Assembly: GCA_937873715.1 (NCBI GenBank)
Contig: CALMYJ010000011.1
Coordinates: 186,001-250,000, forward strand
Reading direction: 5' to 3'
Length of the DNA: 64,000 nt
From: an uncultured Chitinophagaceae bacterium
GTDB taxonomy: Bacteria > Bacteroidota > Bacteroidia > Chitinophagales > Chitinophagaceae
A program made the translations under genes and the position numbers. Positions 7,903 to 16,626 of this stretch are shown piece after piece (position 1 is the first letter of the stretch; each line of letters begins with the position of its first letter). A model generated the notes under the pieces. That model saw nothing but the letters and a program-made list of their open reading frames with translations. It was not told the DNA's origin and did no database searches.

Positions 7903-9450
7903 ATGAAAAAATATTTACTCCTTTTTTTATTAACTGGTGCTGTTGCCGCAGAGGCCCAGGTTCCTGAAGATGTGCTGCGTTATTCTTTTTTTCCACAAAA
8001 TGGCACGGCACGCAGCATGGCCATTGGTGGGGCAATGGGCTCCTTAGGCGGTGATATTACTGCCACTTTTGTAAACCCGGCCGGCCTGGGTAATTACAAA
8101 ACGGGTGAGGCTGTTTTTTCCCCGGGTTATTTTTTTAATAACAATAAAGCCGATTTCCGGGAAACATTAAGTCGCAATAAAAAAAATGCTTTTGGTATTG
8201 GTACAATGGGGGTAGTGTATGGCGAAAGTAATTACCGTGACAAAACCTCGAGCCAGGCTATCAGCATCGCTTTTATGCAACAGGCCAGTTACAACAACAC
8301 CCAGTATTATAAAGGATACAATAATTTTAGCTCGGCAGCCGAGCAGTGGGCCGAAGCCGTGGCTGGCAGCGGGCTTAGCCTGGATGATATACTCAATTCG
8401 CCAGCTTATGCTTATGGTGCAGCGCCGGCAGTATACACTTACCTGGTAGATACGTTTAGAAACAATAATAACGCCTTGCAGGTAAAAGCCCTGCCGGAGT
8501 TTTTGCTGGAAAGCGGTATGGCACTGCAACAGGAAAAAACCATCGCTACCCGTGGAGGCCTGTATGAACTTGCCCTCGGTTTTGCCTTCAATAAAAAAGA
8601 TAAAGTGATGTGGGGTGGTTCTATCGGTATTCCCATTGTGTACTATGATAATACCACCACCATTAAAGAAACAGATACTTCAATGAACACGGCTAATGGG
8701 TTTGGCAGTTTTACCTATACCGACCAATATAGTACCCGTGGCGCCGGTGTTAATTTTAAATTTGGGATGATATTTAAACCTGTAGAGTATGTGCGTTTGG
8801 GCTTTGCAGTACATTCACCTTCACTTATGTTTAGTTTAAAGGACCGGCGCAGCACTTCGCTTGATGTGGATACTGAAAATTATAATGGTGTATCCTCTGT
8901 TACTTCTGCTGTATTTACTAATGGCCTTCCCGGCGAAAGCAGGTATACTATGCTTATGCCCTGGCGTTTTATGGTGAGCGGCAGTTATGTAATCAGGGAA
9001 GAAGCAGATGTACGCAGGCAAAAAGGTTTTATCACTGCAGATATTGAATATGTGCGCCACAGGGCCAGCCGCTTTTATAGCGCACAGGAGCAGCCTGATG
9101 AAATGGAGAAGGATTATTTTAGAGCCCTGAACCGTGTAATAAAAGGCGAATACAAGGGCAACTTTAACTTTAGGGTAGGTGGCGAACTCAAGTTTAATAT
9201 CATTATGGCAAGGCTTGGCTTTTCTTACTATACCAATCCATACGCCGATAAAGCGCTTAAGGCTAACCGTATGTTACTCAGCGGTGGCCTGGGTTACCGG
9301 CACCGGGGCTTTTTTGTAGATCTTACTTATGTGCATGCTTACAGCCGGGATGTTGATTTTGCTTATCGCCTGGCGGATAAAAGCAACACTTTTGCCACGG
9401 TTAAAAACCAGCGTGGTAATGTGGTGGCGAGTATAGGGGTGAAGTTTTAA
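7903..9450 (+). CDS. OmpP1/FadL-like outer membrane protein
   Basis: A 515-residue outer membrane beta-barrel. An N-terminal signal peptide (to about residue 19, cleavage near AEAQ) is followed by the family signature ARSMAIGGAMGSLGGD and NPAGLG, characteristic of OmpP1/FadL/TodX-type hydrophobic compound channels in Bacteroidota. The rest alternates short strands and Gly/Asn turns and ends in an aromatic residue (KF), typical of barrels. The transported compound is unknown; long-chain fatty acids are the family precedent. ATG at 7903 starts the signal peptide. Confidence 0.85.
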   Translation: MKKYLLLFLLTGAVAAEAQVPEDVLRYSFFPQNGTARSMAIGGAMGSLGGDITATFVNPAGLGNYKTGEAVFSPGYFFNNNKADFRETLSRNKKNAFGIGTMGVVYGESNYRDKTSSQAISIAFMQQASYNNTQYYKGYNNFSSAAEQWAEAVAGSGLSLDDILNSPAYAYGAAPAVYTYLVDTFRNNNNALQVKALPEFLLESGMALQQEKTIATRGGLYELALGFAFNKKDKVMWGGSIGIPIVYYDNTTTIKETDTSMNTANGFGSFTYTDQYSTRGAGVNFKFGMIFKPVEYVRLGFAVHSPSLMFSLKDRRSTSLDVDTENYNGVSSVTSAVFTNGLPGESRYTMLMPWRFMVSGSYVIREEADVRRQKGFITADIEYVRHRASRFYSAQEQPDEMEKDYFRALNRVIKGEYKGNFNFRVGGELKFNIIMARLGFSYYTNPYADKALKANRMLLSGGLGYRHRGFFVDLTYVHAYSRDVDFAYRLADKSNTFATVKNQRGNVVASIGVKF

Positions 9451-9568
9451 AAGTTAGTTTGAAGGGAGCAGTTTAGTGCAGGATGATATTGTGCTGCAAA
9501 TATTTATATTCATAATGATGGAACATCATTAAACGCTGCCTGGCTTTTTCTACAGCCCTGGTTTGAAT

Positions 9569-11089
9569 TTACTTAGTTAATGCATCTAATTTGTTTTTTG
9601 CTGACTCATTCTTCGGGTCTAATAACAGTATTTTTTTATAGGTTAATATGGCTGCTTCTTTGAGGCCAAGAGATAGTAACCCTTCTGCATAGCTGTCATA
9701 GATGTTGGCATTTTCCGGGGCAAGCAGTGTGTTGATCCGGAATACCTCTACTGCCAGTGCTTTATGATTTCCCAATTCAGATTTATAAAGCAGGTGATAC
9801 CCAAGTTCATTCATTTCATTCACGTCCAAATACCAGGCCGTATCTTTTTTCAATGTATTTAGTAAGGCTAAAGCAAAATCAGCGCCTTTTGTTACAAGTA
9901 CCGGGCCATAAGCTTCCCGGACGATTGACTTTTTTAACGAAACTTCTGCCGGCTTGTTATTTTCTATAACATTGGCAATAGCCAGGTAGCGACGGAAAAA
10001 GCCGGGGTAATTCCTGTTTTCAAACAGTATATAAGTGATGCTATCCGTAAAGTTTTTGAAAAGCATCGTTGTCAGTCCCACAAGGCTGCCATCATGCCAG
10101 GCAACAAATTGACCTGCGGCGTTCTTTTCATTTACATTCCAGCCCAACGTATAGGTTCTTGTTCCGCCATTAAAGAAGTAATTCCCGTTGGCGAGCATAA
10201 CCGGCTTGTACATTTGTTTCAACAATGCATGCGGCAATAGTTTGCCCTTGTTCAAGGCATTATCAAACAAGGCCATATCCTCTAAGGTGGTGATGATATT
10301 ATTGTCGCCATAAGTACCACCAAGGCTATGATCGGTATAGATTTTTTTATTGCTGATGGAGTCAACATGCTGATAGATGCTGTCGTAAAATGTTGCCCGG
10401 ATGTACCGTGATGTATTGGGGCTTATGCGCTGTCGCACATAGCTATGCTTCATGCCTGCTTTGTCAAAAATATTTTTTTTCATATACGACTGAAATGAAG
10501 TTTGGCTGACTTTTTCTACCAGCAAACCAAGCAGTATATAATTCAGGTTATTATAAAAATGCTTTTGCCCCGCATCAGCCAGCGATGGTACTTTTAGCCG
10601 TTCAAGGTCATCATAGATCTGTTGGTTGGAAAGCACTTCATCAGGGTGCGATTGAATATAGGTCTTTTCAAACTGGTCTGCTTCGGGCAAGCCTGATGTA
10701 TGCGATAGAAGCTGCTCAATCGTAACAGACCGGTAAGGAAAGCCAGGGAAATAATTAACGAAAAGATCGGTCAGCTTTATTTTTTTCCTGTTTACAAGCT
10801 GAAGAACAGCAACACCTGTGAAGGGCTTTGAAACAGATGCCAGGTTAAATGCGGTGGCACTGGTATTGGGCTGCTCTTTCTCAAAATTTGCATAGCCTGC
10901 ACAGCGCTGGTAAAGCAGTTTTTCGTTTTGTTTGATCAGTACGCCGCCGTTAAAGATACCATGGTTATACCATGTAGTGATCATACTGTCAAGCAATATG
11001 CGCTTTTGTTCCAAAGCAGGTGTGGCGGATTGCGACCATCCTGTAAGAAATGCTGCAACCAGCAGCGCTACGCATATTCCTTTCTGCAT
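9569..11089 (-). CDS. Serine hydrolase of the class C beta-lactamase family
   Basis: A 506-residue exported protein (signal peptide about 1-20). The catalytic SxxK is Ser85-Val-Ser-Lys88, the YxN motif is Tyr179-Asn-Asn181, and a WHDGS stretch stands where the third HxG-type motif is expected. These define the beta-lactamase/penicillin-binding-like hydrolases, which include DD-peptidases, esterases and D-aminopeptidases; the substrate cannot be told. The C-terminal 100 residues resemble a TPR pair, a frequent add-on in Bacteroidota. It lies downstream of an AraC regulator on the same strand. Confidence 0.85.
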   Translation of the reverse strand: MQKGICVALLVAAFLTGWSQSATPALEQKRILLDSMITTWYNHGIFNGGVLIKQNEKLLYQRCAGYANFEKEQPNTSATAFNLASVSKPFTGVAVLQLVNRKKIKLTDLFVNYFPGFPYRSVTIEQLLSHTSGLPEADQFEKTYIQSHPDEVLSNQQIYDDLERLKVPSLADAGQKHFYNNLNYILLGLLVEKVSQTSFQSYMKKNIFDKAGMKHSYVRQRISPNTSRYIRATFYDSIYQHVDSISNKKIYTDHSLGGTYGDNNIITTLEDMALFDNALNKGKLLPHALLKQMYKPVMLANGNYFFNGGTRTYTLGWNVNEKNAAGQFVAWHDGSLVGLTTMLFKNFTDSITYILFENRNYPGFFRRYLAIANVIENNKPAEVSLKKSIVREAYGPVLVTKGADFALALLNTLKKDTAWYLDVNEMNELGYHLLYKSELGNHKALAVEVFRINTLLAPENANIYDSYAEGLLSLGLKEAAILTYKKILLLDPKNESAKNKLDALTK

Positions 11090-11155
11090 AAATTTTTTTT
11101 TGTAAAGCTAAAGCCTGTAAAAGCAGGTTGGTAGAATGAGATTAGCCTGCAACTG

Positions 11156-11953
11156 TTAAAGTTTTCGGTATGCGCCTGGTAAAATACCTGTTTGTTCCCT
11201 GAATACTTTGGAAAAATGAGATTTATCGGCAAACCCACATGTAAAGCCAATTTCTTCGAGGGAATGGCTGGTAGAGTTGATGAGTGAAATAGCTTTTTCA
11301 ATTTTTATGCTGCGCATATATTCACTCAGCGTACAATGGAAGTACCGGTTAAAATGTTTGGAAATAGTTACAGGATGCACTCCGGCTATTTCGGAGAGCT
11401 TTTCTAATGAAGGGGTTTCATACCACTCATCTGCAAGAAATTCCCTGATTCGCTTTGTCCAGGCGGGGAAGTTACAGGTTTCATTTCGTTCAGGTAGCAG
11501 TAGTTGCAACAGGGTCATTTGTAAAAAAGCAGGATTTGGCGTATCCCGGTTTAACTCGTTGTATAATTGAAGCAATGCAATCCTGGATTGGGGGTTAAAA
11601 AGTGTACACTGTTGAATTTCACTTTCAGTAACAGCATATTTTTTTAAAAAAGCTGCTTCCACTTCAAGGTTCAGGTTCACAGACGGGAAGAGGGTGTGGC
11701 TGTTCATATGCAATTCGCCAGAATTGTAAAACGATATTTCGCCAGCGGTTCTTTTATAGGTATGCTGCTTTCTTTGTTCTACAGTACCGCCTTTCATAAA
11801 AAAAGTGAAGTGTGTATTTTCATGTGCATGCCACTGTTCACTGCCGGTTTCAAAATCAGGCCTCGAATAAGTTATCAGTTTAACATGGATATTATCTGTA
11901 GCGTAATACAGTTTGGTATTGCCTAAATAATTTGCGGTTTGCAGTAGCAGCAT
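11156..11953 (-). CDS. AraC family transcriptional regulator
   Basis: A 265-residue regulator. Residues 20-110 form a cupin-like sensing half with His residues (EQWHAHENTHF), and the last 100 residues hold two helix-turn-helix motifs of AraC type, with the signature IGFTCGFADKSHFSKVFRE followed by GILPGAYRK. It is 66 bases upstream of the serine hydrolase gene on the same strand, so it may control that gene. The inducer is unknown. The sequence looks intact, unlike the decayed DNA directly upstream. Confidence 0.9.
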   Translation of the reverse strand: MLLLQTANYLGNTKLYYATDNIHVKLITYSRPDFETGSEQWHAHENTHFTFFMKGGTVEQRKQHTYKRTAGEISFYNSGELHMNSHTLFPSVNLNLEVEAAFLKKYAVTESEIQQCTLFNPQSRIALLQLYNELNRDTPNPAFLQMTLLQLLLPERNETCNFPAWTKRIREFLADEWYETPSLEKLSEIAGVHPVTISKHFNRYFHCTLSEYMRSIKIEKAISLINSTSHSLEEIGFTCGFADKSHFSKVFREQTGILPGAYRKL

Positions 11954-11985
11954 AAATGTTGATTCATTCTTTATATAAGGGTCAA

Positions 11986-12377
11986 TTATTCAATCCTGTA
12001 ATTGTAGCCAAGTATTAAATAACAGGGTACCAGTGTAGCAGTTTTGAAATCTTGCGTTATTACCCTGCCGATATTTAAGGTTAAGTCGCACTTATTAAAT
12101 GAGTACACGATTTGCATACCATATTTAAAATTCCCGCCGGTTGCAGGCTGATACCAGCCATCCTGTACATCCTGGTAAATTGTTGCTTTAAAAATTTTAG
12201 AATGTTTGAAATGTGTAATAACTGTTTTATAAAACCAACTTCACCTGCTATAAACCATTTGGGTTTGTAGTATCCAAATATACCTTTCATTTCGCATCCA
12301 ACATTCAGTAATCGTACCACTGGATTCTCGTATCTCCTGAAAATGTCGTGAAGGGCTATGCCTGCTTTAAAGTGCAC
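11986..12377 (-). pseudogene. 5'-truncated, frameshifted outer-membrane-type hypothetical protein relic
   Basis: Two reading frames on the minus strand join into one protein-like sequence. The first (12377 down to about 12231) ends with PKWFIAGEVGF; the second (about 12229 to the TAA at 11986-11988) continues KTVITHFKHSKIFKAT, then IYQDVQDGWYQPATGGNF, and ends GYNYRIE. Restoring one missing base at 12230/12231 (giving GFDKTVITHF) makes a single frame. From memory this resembles a conserved Bacteroidota barrel-like hypothetical protein whose N-terminal part is missing here. No signal peptide or start remains, so the copy is non-functional. Confidence 0.6.
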
Positions 12378-12397
12378 TAGATATAAATTCAGTATCG

Positions 12398-12552
12398 ATA
12401 AATGCAAATAATATCTCGTTGATGTGGGGCAGGGAGCCCGTAAGCACAAGCATTACCGTTAGTACTAATGCTGTTGACTTTAAAGCTTTTTTTGCCAATG
12501 GAAAAACTGCCGCTACTATTATGGCGATGATGGCAGATTTTATGCCATGCAC
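12398..12552 (-). pseudogene. Fragment resembling a chromate transporter (ChrA-type)
   Basis: A short frame encodes HGIKSAIIAIIVAAVFPLAKKALKS followed in the next line of helices by a hydrophobic stretch and HINEILF; only the first part is quoted here in pieces: GIKSAIIAII, AAVFPLAKKALKS. This pattern fits the end of one half of ChrA-type chromate transporters as I remember the family. Only about 50 residues remain; the rest is absent, since an intact lipoprotein gene ends at 12587 and another relic begins at 12377. The family call needs a search. Confidence 0.4.
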
Positions 12553-12586
12553 AAATGGCCACCAGCATAATACCCGTAATGGCAGC

Positions 12587-13096
12587 CTAACGAATCCGCT
12601 TTACTTTAAACTGGCCTTCAGTAATATTTGCAGCGTTATCATTAAAGCTGTCGTACAAAAAGTTTCCTGTAAAGGTGCCTTCAATTTCTGTTGCTGTAAT
12701 GGATGTAATATTCACCATGTACCTTGAAACGGCTACCATACTGGCATCAACAGTATGGGCTCTTGGGCTGGTGGTGGCCTGGGTAATATATACCAGGGAA
12801 GTAGAAGCTACGGTTGTGTTATCGGTATCATAGGTGCCGGCAGATAGTGAAGTGCCCTGTATGGCAATAGTAAAGGCTTCTGTACCGCTATTGCTTTCAG
12901 CAGCAATCACAAGATTGGTAAAAGACGGATCCAGTAAATCGGGACCAAACTCACCGGCAACTTTCGTAAAAGTTGTCCAATTGCCGTCTTGCTTAATTTT
13001 TACAAAGTAATCGGTATTGCCAGAGTTTTTTTTGCAGGATAAACTAACGGTTACCAAAAGGGTAAAAAAAATGAAATAGTGCAATTGCTTTTTCAT
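12587..13096 (-). CDS. Hypothetical lipoprotein
   Basis: A 169-residue protein with a lipoprotein signal peptide ending SLSC (Cys21), followed by Lys-Lys. The rest is a beta-rich domain of about 145 residues of a type common in Bacteroidota lipoproteins of unknown function. No catalytic residues are evident. The frame extends upstream to 13129 but the ATG at 13096 starts the signal peptide. On the minus strand TATATTTG (13127-13134) matches a -7 element 30 bases before the ATG. Downstream DNA is decayed. Confidence 0.75.
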   Translation of the reverse strand: MKKQLHYFIFFTLLVTVSLSCKKNSGNTDYFVKIKQDGNWTTFTKVAGEFGPDLLDPSFTNLVIAAESNSGTEAFTIAIQGTSLSAGTYDTDNTTVASTSLVYITQATTSPRAHTVDASMVAVSRYMVNITSITATEIEGTFTGNFLYDSFNDNAANITEGQFKVKRIR

Positions 13097-13297
13097 AACA
13101 CAGTTTTTAAAGTGTACTAATAGTGGCAAATATAGTAAAAATTATTTATTCGATAAGCGGTTAATAGTGCAGGAGGGGGGATTTAATATTCGTTTCATAT
13201 ACCTTAGTGCTTGTATTAGTAATATCCTGGTAAATATGCAGCAGTAAAGTAAACTGCTTAGCATGCGTCAGTATCGCTTAAGGTGCTATCATTCTAA

Positions 13298-13328
13298 TTG
13301 GCTCTTGTGCTGTTTTTTGTTAGTTTTG
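13298..13328 (+). promoter_or_regulatory. Candidate promoter of the SulP gene
   Basis: TTG at 13298-13300, a 20-base spacer and TAGTTTTG at 13321-13328 match the Bacteroidota TTG-N19/20-TAnnTTTG form. Transcription would start near 13335, giving a leader of about 125 bases. The rest of the 364-base gap (13097-13460) shows no gene; it holds only this element and the -7 element of the lipoprotein gene on the other strand. Confidence 0.45.
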
Positions 13329-13460
13329 CCGCATCAAAGAACCACTGCACAATGAGATTAGCCTCCCTGTTTACTCCACTTTGAGTAACCATTTATCATG
13401 CCGGTTTTTTTTTCAATTGTGTTTTTTCGAAATTATTTTTTTGCAGCATAAATTGACTTG

Positions 13461-15002
13461 ATGAAGCAATATTTGAAACTATTTGACCTTAAGCAAAAAG
13501 TAAATTACAAAACTGAAATACTCTCGGGCCTCACTGTTGCTCTTGCATTAATCCCTGAAGCCATTGCCTTTGCATTAATAGCCGGTTTGTCGCCACTAAC
13601 GGGCTTGTATGCCGCATTTACCATAGGTTTAGTTACCTCAGTTTTTGGTGGCCGCCCCGGTATGATATCCGGCGCAACGGGTGCTGTTGCTGTTGTGCTG
13701 GTGGCACTGGTACAATCACATGGCGTGGAATATGTTTTTGCAACAGTAGTGCTGGCTGGTATTATACAGGTGGTAGCTGGTGTTTTTCGGTTAGGGAAAT
13801 TTATCCGGCTTGTGCCGCACCCGGTTATGTTTGGTTTTGTTAACGGGTTGGCTATTATCATTTTTATGGCCCAGTTAGATCAATTTAAAATAGCTGATGA
13901 TGCCGGTGCTTTACATTGGATGCAGGGTGGCCAGCTTTTGTTGATGCTGGGTTTGGTATTACTAACCATGCTCATTATCTGGGGCCTGCCAAAGCTTACA
14001 AAAGTTATCCCGGCCTCACTTACAGCCATTTTAATTGTGTCTGTAATAGTGATAGGCTTTAATATTGAAACTAAAACGGTTGGTGATATTGCTTCTATCC
14101 ACGGTGGTTTTCCTCCCTTTCATATTCCCGGGATAGCTTTTAGTTTAGATACCTTAAAAATTATTTTTCCGTATGCGTTAATTATGGCCGGTGTAGGCTT
14201 AATAGAGAGTTTACTTACTTTAAACCTGATTGATGAAATCACAGAAACCCGGGGCAGGGGTAATAAAGAAGCGGTTGCACAGGGAGCAGCAAATATTGTT
14301 ACCGGTTTTTTTTCCGGCATGGGTGGTTGTGCCATGATTGGTCAGAGCCTTATTAATATTTCTTCGGGTGCAAGGGCAAGATTGTCTGGAATTGTAGCCG
14401 CTGTTATGCTTTTGGTATTTATTATGTTTGGAGCAGGCCTTATTGAAAAACTGCCTATGGCTGCACTCACCGGTTTAATGATTATGGTATCAATTGGCAC
14501 TTTTGAATGGGCAAGTTTTAAAATGATTGGCAAAATGCCGAGGCATGATATTTTTGTGGGTATACTCGTAGCGGTAATAACGGTGTTGTTGCACAACCTT
14601 GCACTGGCAGTATTGATTGGTGTTATCATTTCTGCTTTGGTGTTTGCGTGGGAAAGTGCCAAAAGAATAAGAGCAAAAAAATACGTAGATGAAAATGGTA
14701 TAAAGCACTATGAAATTTACGGTCCGCTTTTCTTTGGCTCGGTATCAGCCTTCAATGAAAAGTTTGACATACTGAATGACCCTAACGAAGTGATCATTGA
14801 TTTCAGGGAAAGTAAAGTTGTTGATATGAGCGGTATTGAAGCCCTGAATAAGCTTACGGAACGTTACCTGAAACTGGATAAAAAATTACATTTAAAGCAC
14901 CTTAGTGAAGATTGCAGAAAGTTACTGGCAAATGCCGATAAAGTTATTGAGGTTAATATTATTGAAGACCCGTATTACAGGGTTGCTGTGGATAAAATTT
15001 AA
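13461..15002 (+). CDS. SulP family inorganic anion transporter
   Basis: A 513-residue inner membrane transporter. Residues about 20-400 carry the many helices of the SLC26/SulP fold, with early signatures ALIPEAIAFALIAG and GLYAAF; residues about 420-510 form a cytoplasmic STAS domain (VVDMSGIEALNKL). The family moves sulfate, bicarbonate or other anions; which one cannot be decided here, as no sulfate-assimilation or carbonic anhydrase gene adjoins. A TTG precedes the ATG at 13461; the ATG is preferred. It stands alone between a lipoprotein and rarA. Confidence 0.92.
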   Translation: MKQYLKLFDLKQKVNYKTEILSGLTVALALIPEAIAFALIAGLSPLTGLYAAFTIGLVTSVFGGRPGMISGATGAVAVVLVALVQSHGVEYVFATVVLAGIIQVVAGVFRLGKFIRLVPHPVMFGFVNGLAIIIFMAQLDQFKIADDAGALHWMQGGQLLLMLGLVLLTMLIIWGLPKLTKVIPASLTAILIVSVIVIGFNIETKTVGDIASIHGGFPPFHIPGIAFSLDTLKIIFPYALIMAGVGLIESLLTLNLIDEITETRGRGNKEAVAQGAANIVTGFFSGMGGCAMIGQSLINISSGARARLSGIVAAVMLLVFIMFGAGLIEKLPMAALTGLMIMVSIGTFEWASFKMIGKMPRHDIFVGILVAVITVLLHNLALAVLIGVIISALVFAWESAKRIRAKKYVDENGIKHYEIYGPLFFGSVSAFNEKFDILNDPNEVIIDFRESKVVDMSGIEALNKLTERYLKLDKKLHLKHLSEDCRKLLANADKVIEVNIIEDPYYRVAVDKI

Positions 15003-15194
15003 AATGAAATTGGCTATACCCGGACTTACACTTTCAGTGTACCTGGCATAAAACTCTTTGAGCAGCAAAATGTTGTTGTATCATAATACTGGCTGCTAAA
15101 GCAGTGTTGTATAAAGCAGTTCAGCAGCCCATGCATTACCTCTCATCACATTAAAAACAATACAGCTTTTCAGCGTAAAGCATAATATTGCAGC

Positions 15195-16451
15195 ATGAAT
15201 CTTCCGCCATTGGCCGAACGCTTAAGGCCTACAACCTTGCAGCAATTAGTAGGGCAGCAGCACCTTACCGGCCAGGGCAGTATTTTGCGTACTGCCATCG
15301 AAAATGACAAAGTGCCTTCAATGATTTTGTGGGGGCCTCCGGGTGTGGGCAAAACAACTATTGCCAATATTATTGCGCAGGCTGTACAGGCACCTTTTTA
15401 CCAGTTAAGCGCTATTTCGTCGGGAGTAAAAGATGTACGGGAAGTAATAGAAGCTGCCGGCAAACAAAGCCGGGCTATACTGTTTATCGACGAAATACAC
15501 CGCTTCAACAAAGGTCAGCAGGATGCTTTACTTGGCGCTGTAGAAAAAGGTATCATAACATTAATTGGCGCCACTACAGAAAATCCTTCTTTTGAAGTAA
15601 ACAGCGCTTTGCTGAGCCGCTGCCAGGTGTATGTATTAAAAGCATTGAACGAAAACGAACTGGTGCAATTGCTGCATTATGCTATTGCTCATGATACATG
15701 GCTGCAATCAAAAAATATTGTACTGCAGGAAACTAATGCCCTTATTACAATTTCGGGTGGGGATGCCCGTAAGTTGCTCAATTTACTTGAGCTGGTGGTG
15801 GATGCGGCCGGTGGAGGCACCATCACGGATGAAATAGTGATGAAAGCTGCCCAGCAAAAAATTGCTTTGTACGATAAAAAAGGGGAGCAGCATTATGATA
15901 TTATTTCGGCATTTATAAAATCTATCCGCGGCAGCGACCCCAATGCGGCTGTGTATTGGCTGGCCCGTATGATTGAAGGCGGCGAAGACGTAAAGTTTAT
16001 TGCAAGGCGGATGCTGATATTAGCCAGCGAAGATATTGGCAATGCCAACCCTAATGCCCTGCTGCTGGCTAATGCCAGTTTTGATGCCGTGAATAAAATC
16101 GGGTATCCTGAATCGCAGCTTATTTTATCGCAATGTGCCATTTACCTGGCATCCAGTGCAAAAAGCAATAGCGCCACCACTGCTATTGGCGCAGCGATGC
16201 AGGCGGTGCAGCAGCATGGCGATTTGCCGGTACCGCTCCACATACGCAATGCACCTACAAAGCTGATGAAGAATTTGGGCTATGGTAAAGGGTACGCCTA
16301 TTCGCATAATTATGAGCAAAATTTTTCGGGGCAGGAGTATTTGCCCGATGCTATAAAAGGGAGCCGTTATTATGAGCCGGGTAATAATGCAAGGGAAGAA
16401 GAACTAAAGAAATATCTTAAACAGCTTTGGAAAGATAAATATGGGTATTAA
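15195..16451 (+). CDS. rarA: Replication-associated recombination protein A (MgsA/RarA AAA ATPase)
   Basis: A 418-residue clamp-loader-like ATPase acting at stalled replication forks. Walker A is GPPGVGKTT (residues 47-55) and Walker B FIDEIHRF (Asp99-Glu100), followed by the family-typical NKGQQDALLGAVE; the C-terminal MgsA domain (PNAAVYWLARMIEGGED and DIGNANP) is complete. The ATG at 15195 is only 5 bases after TAATATTG (15183-15190, one mismatch to the -7 consensus), which may mean a very short leader. It converges on tRNA-Gly. Confidence 0.95.
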   Translation: MNLPPLAERLRPTTLQQLVGQQHLTGQGSILRTAIENDKVPSMILWGPPGVGKTTIANIIAQAVQAPFYQLSAISSGVKDVREVIEAAGKQSRAILFIDEIHRFNKGQQDALLGAVEKGIITLIGATTENPSFEVNSALLSRCQVYVLKALNENELVQLLHYAIAHDTWLQSKNIVLQETNALITISGGDARKLLNLLELVVDAAGGGTITDEIVMKAAQQKIALYDKKGEQHYDIISAFIKSIRGSDPNAAVYWLARMIEGGEDVKFIARRMLILASEDIGNANPNALLLANASFDAVNKIGYPESQLILSQCAIYLASSAKSNSATTAIGAAMQAVQQHGDLPVPLHIRNAPTKLMKNLGYGKGYAYSHNYEQNFSGQEYLPDAIKGSRYYEPGNNAREEELKKYLKQLWKDKYGY

Positions 16452-16467
16452 CCCGGTACTATAAAAT

Positions 16468-16543
16468 TGGAGCGGAAAACGGGGCTCGAACCCGCCACCT
16501 CCAGTTTGGGAAACTGGTGCTCTACCAGATGAGCTATTTCCGC
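16468..16543 (-). tRNA. tRNA-Gly (CCC anticodon)
   Basis: Minus-strand cloverleaf of 76 nt with encoded CCA. Acceptor arms GCGGAAA and TTTCCGC pair fully, with discriminator U as usual for tRNA-Gly. The D arm is GCTC/GAGC, the anticodon stem CCAGT/ACTGG encloses loop TTCCCAA (anticodon CCC), and the T arm GCGGG/CCCGT encloses TTCGAGC. It lies between rarA and argS and reads away from argS. Confidence 0.95.
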
Positions 16544-16626
16544 TTACTGTTACACATGCTAATGTAAGTATTTGTTATAAATTTTACAGCAGTGGTGCTG
16601 CACCCCTGTTTTTCAATTGGCTAAGC

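Noticed and set aside
12081..12449. A 122-residue minus-strand frame as an intact gene
   Set aside because: Its C-terminal third is out of frame with a protein-like continuation in the next frame, and its N-terminus lacks any signal or start context; treated as a relic.
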